DNA of 64,000 nt from Bradyrhizobium diazoefficiens (GCF_016616425.1 NZ_CP067101.1:5022001-5086000), one strand, 5' to 3'; shown: positions 1 to 8,756, counted from the stretch's first letter. Notes: generated by a model not told the origin, from the sequence alone. Numbers and translations are program-made.

Positions 1-1
1 A

Positions 2-736
2 TTGGCAGTCATTTCCGATGTGCACGGCAACCTTGCGGCGCTCGAGGCGGTGCTGGCCGACATCAAGACGCGGGGAGTCGATCGTACAGTCAACCTCGGC
101 GATTGCGTCACCAGCCCGTTGTGGCCGAAAGAGACTTTCGAAGCCCTCCAGTCGCTATCGTTGCCCACGGTGCGCGGAAACCACGATCGCTGGATCGAGG
201 AGTTTCCGGACCACAAGCTTTCGCCGGCAGGCCTGTTCGCGCGCAACGCATTGACTGCGGAGCAGCGTCGCGCACTCCATAGCTTGCCGTCCCAAATTCG
301 GCTCGACGAGGGAATCCTGGCCTGCCATGGCACGCCCGAGGACGATACGACGTGCCTGCTGGAAGAATCGCTCAATGACGGCCGCTTCGTGCCGGCACGC
401 CGCGAACTCCTGGCGGCGCGTCTCAAGAGTGAGCCGACGGCTCGCGTCGTGCTGTGCGGCCATAGCCACCGCCAGGCGGTCATACAGGGTCCCGGCGACT
501 GTCTGGTTCTCAATCCGGGGAGCGTTGGCTGCCCGGTTTTCGCGGACATTCCCTTTGCGGCAAACCTGGAATACCGCTCGCCTCACGCCCGCTACGCGAT
601 CATCACGAAGGGAAGAAAGGGCTGGCAGGCCGAACTTCTGGCGCTCGAATACGACTGGGAGGCCGCCTCGGCCCGTGCGCTCGCCAACAACCGCCCGGAC
701 TGGGCGCAGGCGATGTCATCTGGATACGTCAAATAG
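2..736 (+). CDS. Calcineurin-like metallophosphoesterase, 5' end cut by window edge
   Basis: Likely a small YfcE/MJ0936-type phosphodiesterase with a two-metal active site. The motifs of the family are in order: SDVHGN (residues 5-10 of the visible part), GD (33-34), GNHD (59-62) and GHSH (153-156), followed by NPGSVG near 172. The visible reading begins with TTG at base 2, directly before the AVISDVHGN strand; family members normally have one to three residues before this, so the true start is probably just outside the window. The physiological substrate cannot be read from the sequence. The gene ends about 115 bp before the cupin gene on the same strand. Confidence 0.85.
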   Translation: MAVISDVHGNLAALEAVLADIKTRGVDRTVNLGDCVTSPLWPKETFEALQSLSLPTVRGNHDRWIEEFPDHKLSPAGLFARNALTAEQRRALHSLPSQIRLDEGILACHGTPEDDTTCLLEESLNDGRFVPARRELLAARLKSEPTARVVLCGHSHRQAVIQGPGDCLVLNPGSVGCPVFADIPFAANLEYRSPHARYAIITKGRKGWQAELLALEYDWEAASARALANNRPDWAQAMSSGYVK

Positions 737-852
737 CCGCCGGATCTCCGCATACACGAAAGAGCAAGGGCGGCCGGACGACCATGCAAGTCTTGTCGCA
801 CCGCGACACGATATCAAATACTGTCTCGGCGAAGAACGAAACGGAACGACAC

Positions 853-1206
853 ATGGCTGACGGAATTTCGCTTGCCGATAAGCTCGCGACGTTTCAGGAG
901 TTCTGGTCGCCGCGCACGATCACCACCTTCAACGATTGCGACGTGATGGTGGTGAAGGTGAAGGGCGAGTTCACCTGGCACAAGCATGACGACACCGACG
1001 ACTTCTTTCTCGTCCTGAAGGGCAATCTGGATATCGAGTTGCGGGACCGCACGGTGACGCTCGGGCCGGGTGAACTCTACGTCGTCCCCAAAGGCGTCGA
1101 GCATCGGCCGGTGGCGCGCGAGGAGGTTCACCTGATGCTGATCGAGCCGACCGGCACACCGAACACGGGCGACAAGGCCACGGCAGCCGCCCGCAAGCTC
1201 GCATAG
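853..1206 (+). CDS. Single-domain cupin protein
   Basis: A 117-residue protein with one cupin barrel. The first cupin motif reads WHKHDDTDDFFLVLKG, with the usual metal-binding Glu replaced by Asp; the second has VPKGVEHRP with the distal His. Such proteins are common mononuclear-metal or sugar-binding cupins of unassigned function. I chose the ATG at 853 because the domain begins directly after it and it follows a purine-rich stretch; the frame is open further upstream (to 784), but that part is not cupin-like. No clear operon partner: the next gene is convergent and begins 12 bp after the stop. Confidence 0.8.
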   Translation: MADGISLADKLATFQEFWSPRTITTFNDCDVMVVKVKGEFTWHKHDDTDDFFLVLKGNLDIELRDRTVTLGPGELYVVPKGVEHRPVAREEVHLMLIEPTGTPNTGDKATAAARKLA

Positions 1207-1218
1207 AAGAGCTCGACT

Positions 1219-1731
1219 CTAATCCCTGGACGTCGCCAGCTTGCTGAAGCTGCCGACCAGCCTTGCCTTTGCCCGCACGACAATGTCCATCGCCGCGCGG
1301 CTGAAGGCTCGGACGGCACTCCAGGCTTCGGTTGCCTGCAGCCATGCCTTCACCTCGGCGAACTTGCCATATGCCCAGGCGAACGCCGGAATCCGCATCA
1401 GCTTGTCGCGCGTGAGATGGAACAGGCGCTCGACCAGCACGAGCTTGAGCAGTTCGCCGACGATGAAAGTCGCAGCCGCGCTCAGGACCTGACCGGTCGC
1501 GGCGAGATAGGCCGCCACGGGCTTGATCGGCTCCAGAATGATCACCGGGACGGAAAACAGGGCAAGCGAAGGATAAGGCGGCAGCGACTTGATCCATGCG
1601 CGCAGTCGCTTGAACTCGAAATGCCGCCCAATCCAGCGCGCGATCGGGCTCGCCACGGCCATGAACACCGCATCCACCAGGAAGTAGATGATCGCCAGGA
1701 TGTAGGTGACGGGCTTCAGGATTCGCTTCAC
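1219..1731 (-). CDS. Conserved hypothetical membrane-associated protein
   Basis: A 170-residue protein I do not recognise. It opens with a positively charged MKRILK and a hydrophobic stretch (about residues 8-32), has a second hydrophobic region near 57-90 interrupted by charged residues, and ends in a basic, Ala-rich helical part. The pattern suggests an inner-membrane protein with a cytoplasmic C-terminal helix bundle. Codon use resembles its neighbours, and the ATG is followed immediately by a plausible membrane segment, so it is probably real. No motif supports a function. Confidence 0.65.
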   Translation of the reverse strand: MKRILKPVTYILAIIYFLVDAVFMAVASPIARWIGRHFEFKRLRAWIKSLPPYPSLALFSVPVIILEPIKPVAAYLAATGQVLSAAATFIVGELLKLVLVERLFHLTRDKLMRIPAFAWAYGKFAEVKAWLQATEAWSAVRAFSRAAMDIVVRAKARLVGSFSKLATSRD

Positions 1732-1847
1732 GACGACTTCTCCTGGGAACTGAAAGCCCGAACCTGCGCCTAAGTTTCACCGCGGCGTGAATAGTTCGCG
1801 AGTTCCCTGGTGGAACTTTCTGGGAAATCGGCCGGCTCAATGCGTTT

Positions 1848-2276
1848 TCAGATCTCCGCATAGATCTCCAGCAAATTGCCGTCGGGATCGCGGAAGAACA
1901 GGGTTCGATGACCAAACGGCTGGTCCGTCGGTGGCGACACGAGCGCAACACGGTGCCGAACGAGTTCGTCGGCGCATGCGTCGACCTCGGCAGCCGACAC
2001 CTTGAACGCGAGTTGCAGCAAGGCGCTGCCCGCCGGGATAGGCGCATCAGCAGCAGTACGGCTCGGCCGTGCCAGCACAAGCGTGTTGCTGCCGATGCCG
2101 TACTCGATCCAGTTCGGCGAAAGCTCGCGCAGCACGGACAAGGCGAGCACGTCCTCATAGAAGCGGCGCATCGCGGCCATGTCGCGCACGAAGATGACGG
2201 TGTAGTCGATCGCGCGAATGGCTGTGAAGGGGGAACGGGTGCGCAGGTTAGGGTCTTGAGTCCCTTGATTTGTCAT
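1848..2276 (-). CDS. VOC (glyoxalase/bleomycin resistance) family protein
   Basis: A 142-residue VOC-superfamily protein. It shows the paired beta-alpha-beta-beta-beta halves: RAIDYTVIFVRDM, MRRFYEDVLAL and LVLARPS in the first, and LLQLAFKVSA with FFRDPDGNLLEIYA in the second. The RDPDGNLLE motif near residues 129-137 carries the C-terminal Glu metal ligand typical of glyoxalase-like enzymes. The reaction (isomerase, dioxygenase or resistance protein) cannot be told. The ATG at 2276 gives a compact product; the frame stays open into the dehydrogenase gene upstream, but that part is out-of-frame translation of the neighbour. It lies 104 bp downstream of the alcohol dehydrogenase on the same strand and may be co-transcribed. 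Confidence 0.8.
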   Translation of the reverse strand: MTNQGTQDPNLRTRSPFTAIRAIDYTVIFVRDMAAMRRFYEDVLALSVLRELSPNWIEYGIGSNTLVLARPSRTAADAPIPAGSALLQLAFKVSAAEVDACADELVRHRVALVSPPTDQPFGHRTLFFRDPDGNLLEIYAEI

Positions 2277-2380
2277 CTCGTCCTTCAATCCAAATCTCTG
2301 ACGTATAGCCCGATAGAGTGAAGCGAAATGCGGGACCGGCGGCCCCGAATTACGCTTCGCTCCATCCGGGCTTCGCGTCT

Positions 2381-3532
2381 TCACTCCACCAGTTCCGGCC
2401 ACGGCACGATGGTCGACTTCACCGTCTTCATCGCCATTGCGTCCTTCACCGCCTGCGCGACGCCTTCTTCCGTGAAAGGATAGATCGTCTGCATCTTCAG
2501 CCACGGATATTTGTCGCGGGTTCGGTAGAGCATGTCGACGCCGAGCGGCAGGTCGTTGCCGGTAAAGCCCCAGGATCCCAGCACGTTGAGGTCCTTGGTG
2601 CAGATGCGGTGCCAGGACGTCTCGATCGAGCCGGCGTCGGTGAACTGGCCCATCTCGACATAGGTGCCGCCGTCGCGCAGCATCTCGATGCCTTCGGGGC
2701 CGGCTGAGGGGTGTCCCGAGCAGTCCATCACGAGATCGGCGCCGAAGCCGCCAACGATCTCGCGCACGCGGGTGATGCGATCCTGCGGCGACCCGACTTC
2801 TTCGATGTTGACGGTCGCTTCCGCGCCGAACTCGCGGGCGAGCTTGAGCCGCGGCTCCTCCGGCGCACCGACGCAGATCACGCGCCCTGCCCCCATCTCC
2901 TTTGCGGCGGCGACCGCCAAAATGCCGATCGGGCCCGAGCCCTGGATCACCACCGTGTCGCCCCAGCTGAAGCCGCCGGCGCGGCTGGCGCGGTTGAAGG
3001 CGCGGATGCAGGAGGTCAGCGGCTCTGACAGCGCGCCCAGCCGCAGCGACATGTCGTCGGGCAATTTGTAGATCTTGGTGCCGGGCAGCATGTCGAGATC
3101 CACATAAACATACTCGGCCCAGCCGCCCCACATGTGCGGCGCCTTGTCGAAGCCGAGATAGCGGCCGTAATAGACCGGCGTCAGGCATTTGTTGGCCACT
3201 TGCGGATAATGGATGCAGTAATAGCAGCGGCCGCAGGGCATCAGCGGCGGGATCATGACCTTCGATCCGACGGTCAGCGGCTTGCTCATGAAGTCCTCGG
3301 TGAACTCCGCGCCGCATTCGACGATGATTCCGCCGAGCTCGTGGCCGAGCGTGAAGGGCCAGGGCAGCGGCTTCGGCCAATGTCCCTTGAGGATGTGCAA
3401 ATCGGTGCCGCAGACACCGCAGGCGCCGACCTTGATCAATGCGGCCTTGCGGCCGACCTTCGGCCACGGGACGGTGCGGATGACGGGTTCTGAGCCCGGC
3501 CCTGCGTGGGTGCAGACGCGGATTGAGTCCAT
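2381..3532 (-). CDS. Zinc-dependent alcohol dehydrogenase (MDR superfamily)
   Basis: A 383-residue medium-chain dehydrogenase/reductase. Catalytic-zinc residues are visible as CGVCGTDLH near residue 40 and GHELGG near 63. The structural-zinc cysteines lie in the 98-115 region (CGRCYYCIHYPQVANKC). The Rossmann nucleotide-binding motif GSGPIG is near residue 198. It is somewhat longer than classical alcohol dehydrogenases because of an insert around HMWGGWAEYVYVD. Its substrate is not evident: related enzymes act on polyols, threonine or other secondary alcohols. It lies upstream of the VOC gene on the same strand, which may indicate a shared detoxification or catabolic role (inference). Confidence 0.88.
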   Translation of the reverse strand: MDSIRVCTHAGPGSEPVIRTVPWPKVGRKAALIKVGACGVCGTDLHILKGHWPKPLPWPFTLGHELGGIIVECGAEFTEDFMSKPLTVGSKVMIPPLMPCGRCYYCIHYPQVANKCLTPVYYGRYLGFDKAPHMWGGWAEYVYVDLDMLPGTKIYKLPDDMSLRLGALSEPLTSCIRAFNRASRAGGFSWGDTVVIQGSGPIGILAVAAAKEMGAGRVICVGAPEEPRLKLAREFGAEATVNIEEVGSPQDRITRVREIVGGFGADLVMDCSGHPSAGPEGIEMLRDGGTYVEMGQFTDAGSIETSWHRICTKDLNVLGSWGFTGNDLPLGVDMLYRTRDKYPWLKMQTIYPFTEEGVAQAVKDAMAMKTVKSTIVPWPELVE

Positions 3533-3641
3533 GAAGGTTTCCTCGGTGCCCGTCTGTTGTCATTTGTGGTGCGGGCTTGTGAAAAGCGTATGTGAGATGG
3601 ACGGTCGTGCCAAGCGCAAGTCTGAGCGCCTGCCATAAACA

Positions 3642-3765
3642 CCGCCGTCATCCTGAGGCGCTCTCCTGCGATGCATCAGCATCGCAGGAGAGCCTCGAAG
3701 GATGGGCCACGGGTTGCGGCCCATCCTTCGAGGCGCGCAAAGCGCGCACCTCAGGATGACGGCGG
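3642..3765. repeat. Cloverleaf-like palindromic element 1
   Basis: A 17-bp perfect outer stem (3642-3658 with 3749-3765) encloses three inner hairpins. They are a 14-bp stem at 3661-3674/3679-3692, a 16-bp stem at 3693-3708/3718-3733, and a 5-bp stem at 3734-3746. Together they would fold as a four-way junction. It lies in the 535-bp gap between the divergent dehydrogenase and MFS genes. The rest of the gap (3533-3641 and 3766-4067) holds only a tiny possible ORF at 3920-4015. The same plan recurs at other gene ends in this window. Confidence 0.8.
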
Positions 3766-3919
3766 AGCCTGTGGCAGCAGCGCATGGCTGCAGTTCGAGC
3801 ACACCCAAGTGTCTTGAGCGCCGTGTGCTGAACGTGCAGAGGCGTCGATAGTCCCCACCCAGGCGCCCGCTTGCCCCCTTCCGCAAAACCCCGTGGCCGC
3901 GTCTGGATCGTTCGCGGCG

Positions 3920-4015
3920 ATGAAGTCTGTGCCGTACCGGCTCCAGTTCGTCGCCTACGTGATGGCGCTGCTGTGTCTTCTGTATCGGCGCGCGGCGAGG
4001 AAGAAGGCCGGTTGA
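3920..4015 (+). CDS. Possible single-pass membrane microprotein (31 aa)
   Basis: A short ATG frame whose product starts MKSVPYRLQF, has a hydrophobic run (FVAYVMALLCLLY) and ends in a basic tail (RRAARKKAG). That is the layout of a small inner-membrane protein, with a positive-inside C-terminus. There is no strong ribosome-binding site, so this is weakly supported. It lies 52 bp upstream of the MFS gene. Confidence 0.25.
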   Translation: MKSVPYRLQFVAYVMALLCLLYRRAARKKAG

Positions 4016-4067
4016 CTCGGGCCTCTCATCGCCCCACCCTTGATATAGGACTTGGGGAGATGAGGCG

Positions 4068-5234
4068 TTGCGCAATCGCTGGGGCATTCTTGCGATCCTG
4101 TTCGTCGTGCGCCTCACCATCGCGTTCCAGTTCCAGAGCGTGGCCGCGGTCGCGCCGCTGCTGCAACAGACCTTTGGTATCGGGCTCGCCGATATCGGCA
4201 TCCTGATCGGGCTCTATTTCACGCCGGGCGTGGTGCTGGCGCTGCCGGGCAGCGCGATCGGCCGGGCGCTCGGCGATAAGCCGACCACGATCGCAGCGCT
4301 GCTGCTGATGATGGCCGGCAGCCTCGTCATGGCCGCCACCGACATCTGGGGCTGGCAGATGGCGGGCCGGCTCGCCTCCGGCGCCGGCGGCGTGCTGCTG
4401 ACGGTGCAGCTCACCAAGATGGGCACCGACTGGTTCGCCGGCAAGGAAATCGCGACCGCGATGGCGATCTTCGTCAACTCGTGGCCAGCCGGCGTTGCGA
4501 TCTCGCTGCTGGTGCTGCCGGCGATCGGCACCGCCTATGGTGCAAGCGCCGTATTCCTGGCGGCCGGCGCGCTGACCGCGATCGGCACTGTGTTGATCAC
4601 GCTCTACCAGCCGCCCCCGGGCTTCACGGCGAGTGCGACCGGCTCGGCGCGCCTCGATTCCCTTGCCCTGCTGGCGGTGATCGTCGCAGGGGCGATCTGG
4701 GGCCTCTATAATGTCGGCTTCGCCATGATCTTCTCGTTCGGCCCCACGCTGCTGGTCGAACGCGGCTGGAGCATTGCCGCGGCAGGCTCCGCCATCAGCC
4801 TGGTGTTGTGGCTGTCGGTGATCTCGGTGCCGGCCGGCGGGTTCATCGCCGATCGCACCAAGCGGCCGTTCGCGCTTGCCGTCGCAGCGAGCCTCATGGT
4901 CGCGCTGCTGCTCGCTTGGCTGCCCAGGACGGACGCGGTGATCGCGATCATCGTCCTGATCGGCCTGATTAGCGGCCATCCCGCTGGCCCGATCATGAGC
5001 CTGCCCGCGAGGGTGCTCGCGCCGGAGACACGGGCGATCGGGATGGGTGTGTTCTACACTCTCTTTTATGCCGCGATGATGCTGGGGCCGGCGGTCGCCG
5101 GCCGGCTCGCCAAATCGGCCGGGTCCGCCGCGGCCGCGCTCGACCTCGGCGCACTGACGGTGCTGGCCTGCCCGCCCTTGATGTGGCTTTTCGAACGCAT
5201 TGTTGCTGTTCGTCACCGCCGCGCCCGATCCTAA
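4068..5234 (+). CDS. MFS transporter
   Basis: A 388-residue major facilitator superfamily protein with about twelve hydrophobic segments across its length. After TM2 there is a divergent motif-A region (GRALGDKPTT), and the second half contains the equivalent loop IADRTKRP. Such proteins are cyanate/nitrate- or drug-like antiporters; the substrate is unassigned. The start is a TTG at 4068: a GGGGAG sequence lies 8 nt upstream and the product begins directly with the first membrane helix (RNRWGILAILFVVRL). The next ATG would remove TM1. It is followed 69 bp later by the PilZ gene. Confidence 0.82.
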   Translation: MRNRWGILAILFVVRLTIAFQFQSVAAVAPLLQQTFGIGLADIGILIGLYFTPGVVLALPGSAIGRALGDKPTTIAALLLMMAGSLVMAATDIWGWQMAGRLASGAGGVLLTVQLTKMGTDWFAGKEIATAMAIFVNSWPAGVAISLLVLPAIGTAYGASAVFLAAGALTAIGTVLITLYQPPPGFTASATGSARLDSLALLAVIVAGAIWGLYNVGFAMIFSFGPTLLVERGWSIAAAGSAISLVLWLSVISVPAGGFIADRTKRPFALAVAASLMVALLLAWLPRTDAVIAIIVLIGLISGHPAGPIMSLPARVLAPETRAIGMGVFYTLFYAAMMLGPAVAGRLAKSAGSAAAALDLGALTVLACPPLMWLFERIVAVRHRRARS

Positions 5235-5303
5235 CGCAGCATTAACCCTATGCACCTTAGGGTCGTCCCGGACTCCGCCCGGGCGGGGGGTCGGGTGTTG
5301 AGA

Positions 5304-5915
5304 ATGGCGTTGGCGAACAAAAAATTTCTTCCGGCCACCGAGGAGCGTCGGCGCTTCCAGCGGGTGAAGGTGCACCTGCTCGGCCGCTACATGCTGCCGG
5401 ACCGCCGCGAATTCCCCTGCCAGGTGATCAACATGTCGCCCGGCGGGCTCGCCCTGCTCGCCCCCGGCATCGGCAATGTCGGCGACCGCGTGGTCGCCTA
5501 TCTCGACCATATCGGCCGCGTCGAGGGCAAGATCACGCGCATCATCGACAACGGCTTCGCCATGACGGTCGGTGCCACGCCCCGCAAGCGCGACAAGCTC
5601 GCGGCGCAGCTCACCTGGCTCGCCAACCGCGACATCCTCAATCTGCCGGAGGATCGCCGCCACGACCGTATCGTGCCGCGCAACCCGATCGCGGTGCTGA
5701 CGCTCGAGGACGGCACCAAGATGACCTGCCGCATCATCGACCTCTCGCTGTCAGGCGCGGCCATCGCCGCGGAGAACCGGCCGCCGCTGAAATCGACGGT
5801 CCTGCTCGGCCGGGTCCAGGGCCGCGTGGTCCGAAACCTCGAAGACGGCTTCGCGTTGGAGTTCCTCCACGCACAGCCGATCGAAACTCTCGAAGAGAGC
5901 GTTACCGCGCGGTAA
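5304..5915 (+). CDS. Tandem PilZ-domain protein
   Basis: A 203-residue cytoplasmic protein with two PilZ-like beta barrels. The first begins at ERRRFQRVKVHLLGRY (about residues 11-27) and has NMSPGGLAL. The second begins at RRHDRIVPRNPIAVL and has DLSLSGAAIA. The RxxxR and [D/N]xSxxG signatures are those that bind cyclic-di-GMP, so a c-di-GMP receptor controlling motility, exopolysaccharide or the cell cycle is likely from family knowledge. I took the ATG at 5304 rather than the upstream 5250 frame start because the added 18 residues are not PilZ-like. A strong terminator follows. Confidence 0.85.
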   Translation: MALANKKFLPATEERRRFQRVKVHLLGRYMLPDRREFPCQVINMSPGGLALLAPGIGNVGDRVVAYLDHIGRVEGKITRIIDNGFAMTVGATPRKRDKLAAQLTWLANRDILNLPEDRRHDRIVPRNPIAVLTLEDGTKMTCRIIDLSLSGAAIAAENRPPLKSTVLLGRVQGRVVRNLEDGFALEFLHAQPIETLEESVTAR

Positions 5916-5952
5916 AGCAGAGGGGCCCGAAAACCCCGCATTTCCAGCCCTG

Positions 5953-5986
5953 AAGGCGGCCTCCGCAACGCGGACGCCGCCTTTTT
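5953..5986 (+). terminator. Intrinsic terminator after the PilZ gene
   Basis: Arms AAGGCGGC (5953-5960) and GCCGCCTT (5976-5983) pair across a GC-rich loop and run into TTTTT. It lies 38 bp after the PilZ stop codon. Confidence 0.8.
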
Positions 5987-6075
5987 CGTGCATGGCGGCC
6001 GGCCTTGCGCGGGTTAACGTTGAGGTTGCGCGTGCGCGCAAATGACGGTTCCGCCAGCATTTCCGCGTTAATAGA

Positions 6076-6111
6076 TAAAATTTGAATCAACTGCAGTTGT
6101 TTCAAATTTTA
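6076..6111. promoter_or_regulatory. 36-bp near-perfect AT-rich palindrome
   Basis: Arms TAAAATTTGAA and TTCAAATTTTA flank a central CAACTGCAGTTG palindrome; only one base pair (6087 against 6100) breaks symmetry. It sits in the AT-rich part (about 6060-6190) of the 330-bp gap upstream of the BTLCP gene at 6246. It could be an operator for a dimeric regulator or a transcribed hairpin. The gap holds nothing else apart from the terminator at 5953. Confidence 0.55.
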
Positions 6112-6245
6112 CGAGAATTCGATTCAAGTATAGATCGAGTTCGCTGCAGTTTTTACTTGTATTCGTCTCGACTTGACTTGGCTGACTTAGCGGCAGCTCA
6201 AAAGCTCCATGCGACATGTGGTCCCAACAAGAAACGGGGGCCGCA

Positions 6246-6869
6246 ATGTTGGACTTCAGAGGACAGGGGAAAGGGCTGGCGCTGGCCGCCATGCTCTTCG
6301 GGATCAGCGCAGCAGCGCAGGCCGGCGAAGGCCGCCTGCTCTACGCGAGCCTCGGTGACGCCACGCGCGCACCGATCGGCTGGGTCGAGTTCTGTGCGGA
6401 CAATGCCGCCCAGTGCCGGGGCGCGCCGACGCAGCCGCGCGACATCGTGATGTCGCAGCATGCATGGCGCGACCTCGTCAAGGTCAATCGCTGGGTCAAC
6501 GAGACGATCAAGCCTTTGACCGACCAGGAGCACTGGGGCGTGATCGAGAAGTGGTCGCTGCCGACCGACGGTTACGGCGACTGTGAAGACTACGTGCTGC
6601 TGAAGCGCAAGATGCTGATCGACGCCGGATGGCCGCGCGAGGCCCTGCTCATCACCGTCGTGCGCGACAAGAAGGGCGAAGGCCACGCGGTGCTGACGGT
6701 GAAGACCGACAAAGGCGAGTTCGTTCTCGACAATCAGAACGAGAACGTCGTTGCCTGGACGGAGACCGGCTACCGCTTCATCAAGCGCCAGTCGCAGAGC
6801 GATCCCAACGTCTGGGTCTCGCTCGGCGACACCAAGCCGGCGGTCGCCACCGCCAGCGCAAGAGACTAG
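6246..6869 (+). CDS. Bacterial transglutaminase-like cysteine protease (BTLCP)
   Basis: A 207-residue exported protein of the BTLCP family (DUF920). An N-terminal hydrophobic stretch (about residues 9-26, ending AAAQA) looks like a signal peptide. The papain-like triad is present: Cys113 in GYGDCEDYV, His147 in GEGHAVLTV and Asp162 in VLDNQ. In Pseudomonas the homologous LapG cleaves a surface adhesin under c-di-GMP control through LapD. The nearby PilZ gene makes a c-di-GMP link tempting but unproven, and no LapD/LapA partner is seen here. ATG 6246 follows a GGGGG stretch; an in-frame ATG at 6216 would bury the signal sequence. Confidence 0.85.
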   Translation: MLDFRGQGKGLALAAMLFGISAAAQAGEGRLLYASLGDATRAPIGWVEFCADNAAQCRGAPTQPRDIVMSQHAWRDLVKVNRWVNETIKPLTDQEHWGVIEKWSLPTDGYGDCEDYVLLKRKMLIDAGWPREALLITVVRDKKGEGHAVLTVKTDKGEFVLDNQNENVVAWTETGYRFIKRQSQSDPNVWVSLGDTKPAVATASARD

Positions 6870-6948
6870 GCAAGAGATTAGGAACGAGACAACGAGTTAC
6901 GCGACCCGGTCACATCCCCACCCCTCCCCGTCCCAGACCGGTTCGCGC

Positions 6949-6987
6949 GCGCCCAGCCATCCCCCAATGGCTGGGCGCAACTTTTTT
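6949..6987 (+). terminator. Intrinsic terminator after the BTLCP gene
   Basis: A 12-bp stem (GCGCCCAGCCAT, 6949-6960, with 6967-6978), a 6-nt loop and a TTTTTT run at 6982-6987. It lies between the convergent BTLCP and CYTH-CHAD genes. Confidence 0.85.
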
Positions 6988-6998
6988 GGGAGATGCGA

Positions 6999-8756
6999 TC
7001 AGCCCTGCGACCACGGCACGCGCGCCGCGGCGAAATCGCGCCATGTGCTTTGCAGGCCGGGCAGAACGCCGACCGATGCACGCGCCTGCCAGCCGGCGAC
7101 CGCCGCAGCGGCGATGGCGCTGTCGGGCTCGGCACCGAGCCCGTCGAGCAATGACGCCGTGACCGCCATGTCGTTGAAGGCGCCGAGCTCCTCCTGCAAG
7201 CCGGCGAGCCGGCGGGCGAATCTTTTCGCGGACTTGCGATCCTCATACAACGGCAGCAGGAACTCGCTGAGATAGCGCAGCCGCTTGGTCGCGAGCCGCA
7301 CCCGGTGTAGCTCTTCGACCGTGAGGGACTTGAAGCGGCGGCCGCGCTTGAGCACCTTCACATAATGTTCTGACAGGACGCGTCGCGCAAAGTCGACGGC
7401 GGGCTCGGCGAGCTGGCCGAGATCTTCGGCGGCAACGTCGTTGCGCCAGCCCCGCGTCTCGATCCATTCGCCGAGGCCGATCAGGAATACGGCGCAGCGG
7501 CGATCGGCGAGCGCGCGATGCGCCTTGCGGTAGGCATCCGACTGGCGCCTGGCCGCCGCCAGGCCCAGCGCATCGAAGCCGCTGACCGAAGGGCAAGCCT
7601 TCGCGATCGTCGGCAGGGTCTCGAGCTGAAACACGTCCCAGTCGCGCGCGGCGGACAGATCGTGCGCCAGCCATTTCGCCTCCGACCGCAGCGCGTCGAG
7701 ATTGCTGAGCGCGCCGACCGATCGCATCAGATCGAGCGCCGATCGAATCCGGCGCAGCGAGACGCGAAGCTGGTGCACGCCTTCCGGATTGCGGCCGTCC
7801 TCGGCCGCCGGCAGCGACTGAAGCAGATGAAGGAAGCAGGAACGCAGGATTGTCGCGAACGCCTCGTCGAGCGTGACCGACGCGTCGAGGCGAAGTTTTC
7901 GCGGCCGGCGTGCCGATGGCGGCGTGCCGGCGGCAAGGTCGAAGCCGCGCGCTGATTTGCTGCGGATCGAAGGCTTCACTGCGCCATGCTCCGCGAGCCG
8001 CCGTGCGATTTCGTAGATCGCGCTCGCGCTGCCGCTCTTGAGCTCCAGCTCGATCTCGCTCACCGGCAGCGATCGGTCGCCGGCCGTCAGCTCACCCCGG
8101 TCGAAGGCGATTTCGACCGTCCCGGACGGCAGATCGACGATCCTCGCGTGCCGATGGACGTCGGCGGTGAAGACGATTTCGAGCGGCTGCGCCTCGATAC
8201 GGCTACGAAGCTTGTCCGGAATGAAAGGCATCGCCAAAGCGAGATCGGGCGCAAGTGACGGCACGCTCGCCTCCCACTCGCCGCGGCGCAGCGGATCGTC
8301 CGCGGCTTCGGTCTTCACGGTTTGCACGAAGCGCGCGCCGCTCTGGCGCACGCGCAGGCTGAGGCCATTGCGCCGAAGCAAGCGCTCGGGCGTGTCGTAA
8401 TAGACGGACTTGAGATGTTTTCGCGAGCCCTTGTTGCGCGCATTGGCCGCGATGACCGGCGCGGCGTTGAAATGCGTCATGCGATCGGCATCGACGAGAA
8501 GCTTGAGCTCGATTTCGCCGGCGGGACGCGCGGCAATGTTCGGCTGAGTTGGCTCCGGAGCTGGCGGGGCATCTTGCGATGACGTCTGGTCGCTCACAGC
8601 GCCTTCGACGATCGCAGGGTCCGCGCGGGGCTCGGCCGGTTCAATCTGCCTGAGGAAACCAGCGACGACGTGTGTTCTCTTTTTATCTTTCGGCGCAGGA
8701 TTCCCATCCGGCGCGGCCGGAATCTTGCGGGCCGGCGTTGATTCTGATTTCAGCAT
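6999..8756 (-). CDS. CYTH and CHAD domain protein (triphosphate tunnel metalloenzyme type)
   Basis: A 585-residue protein. Residues 1-78 are a charged, Pro-rich, probably disordered leader. The CYTH domain starts with the diagnostic ExExK motif EIELK (81-85) and continues through the tunnel-strand Arg/Lys residues (SLRVRQ, FVQTVKTE, EIEFDRGE-like strands). From about residue 292 to the end is a CHAD domain with conserved His/Arg helices (GVHQLRVSLRRIRSAL near 330; LHRVRLATKRLRYLSE near 483). CYTH-CHAD proteins are inorganic triphosphatases or polyphosphate-binding proteins; the long N-terminal leader is the only odd feature. It appears monocistronic. Confidence 0.9.
   Translation of the reverse strand: MLKSESTPARKIPAAPDGNPAPKDKKRTHVVAGFLRQIEPAEPRADPAIVEGAVSDQTSSQDAPPAPEPTQPNIAARPAGEIELKLLVDADRMTHFNAAPVIAANARNKGSRKHLKSVYYDTPERLLRRNGLSLRVRQSGARFVQTVKTEAADDPLRRGEWEASVPSLAPDLALAMPFIPDKLRSRIEAQPLEIVFTADVHRHARIVDLPSGTVEIAFDRGELTAGDRSLPVSEIELELKSGSASAIYEIARRLAEHGAVKPSIRSKSARGFDLAAGTPPSARRPRKLRLDASVTLDEAFATILRSCFLHLLQSLPAAEDGRNPEGVHQLRVSLRRIRSALDLMRSVGALSNLDALRSEAKWLAHDLSAARDWDVFQLETLPTIAKACPSVSGFDALGLAAARRQSDAYRKAHRALADRRCAVFLIGLGEWIETRGWRNDVAAEDLGQLAEPAVDFARRVLSEHYVKVLKRGRRFKSLTVEELHRVRLATKRLRYLSEFLLPLYEDRKSAKRFARRLAGLQEELGAFNDMAVTASLLDGLGAEPDSAIAAAAVAGWQARASVGVLPGLQSTWRDFAAARVPWSQG

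Noticed and set aside
1848..3563. A 571-codon minus-strand frame joining the VOC protein with the dehydrogenase region
   Set aside because: The N-terminal 430 codons are out-of-frame reading of the zinc dehydrogenase (His/Arg-rich nonsense). Not a fusion gene.
3871..4206. A 111-codon plus-strand frame running into the MFS gene
   Set aside because: It overlaps the MFS start in another frame, crosses a GGGGAG ribosome-binding site and has no hydrophobic or domain pattern.
4026..5663. A 545-codon minus-strand frame opposite the MFS and PilZ genes
   Set aside because: Extreme Arg/Asp/His content and no domains; it is the complement of two well-supported genes.
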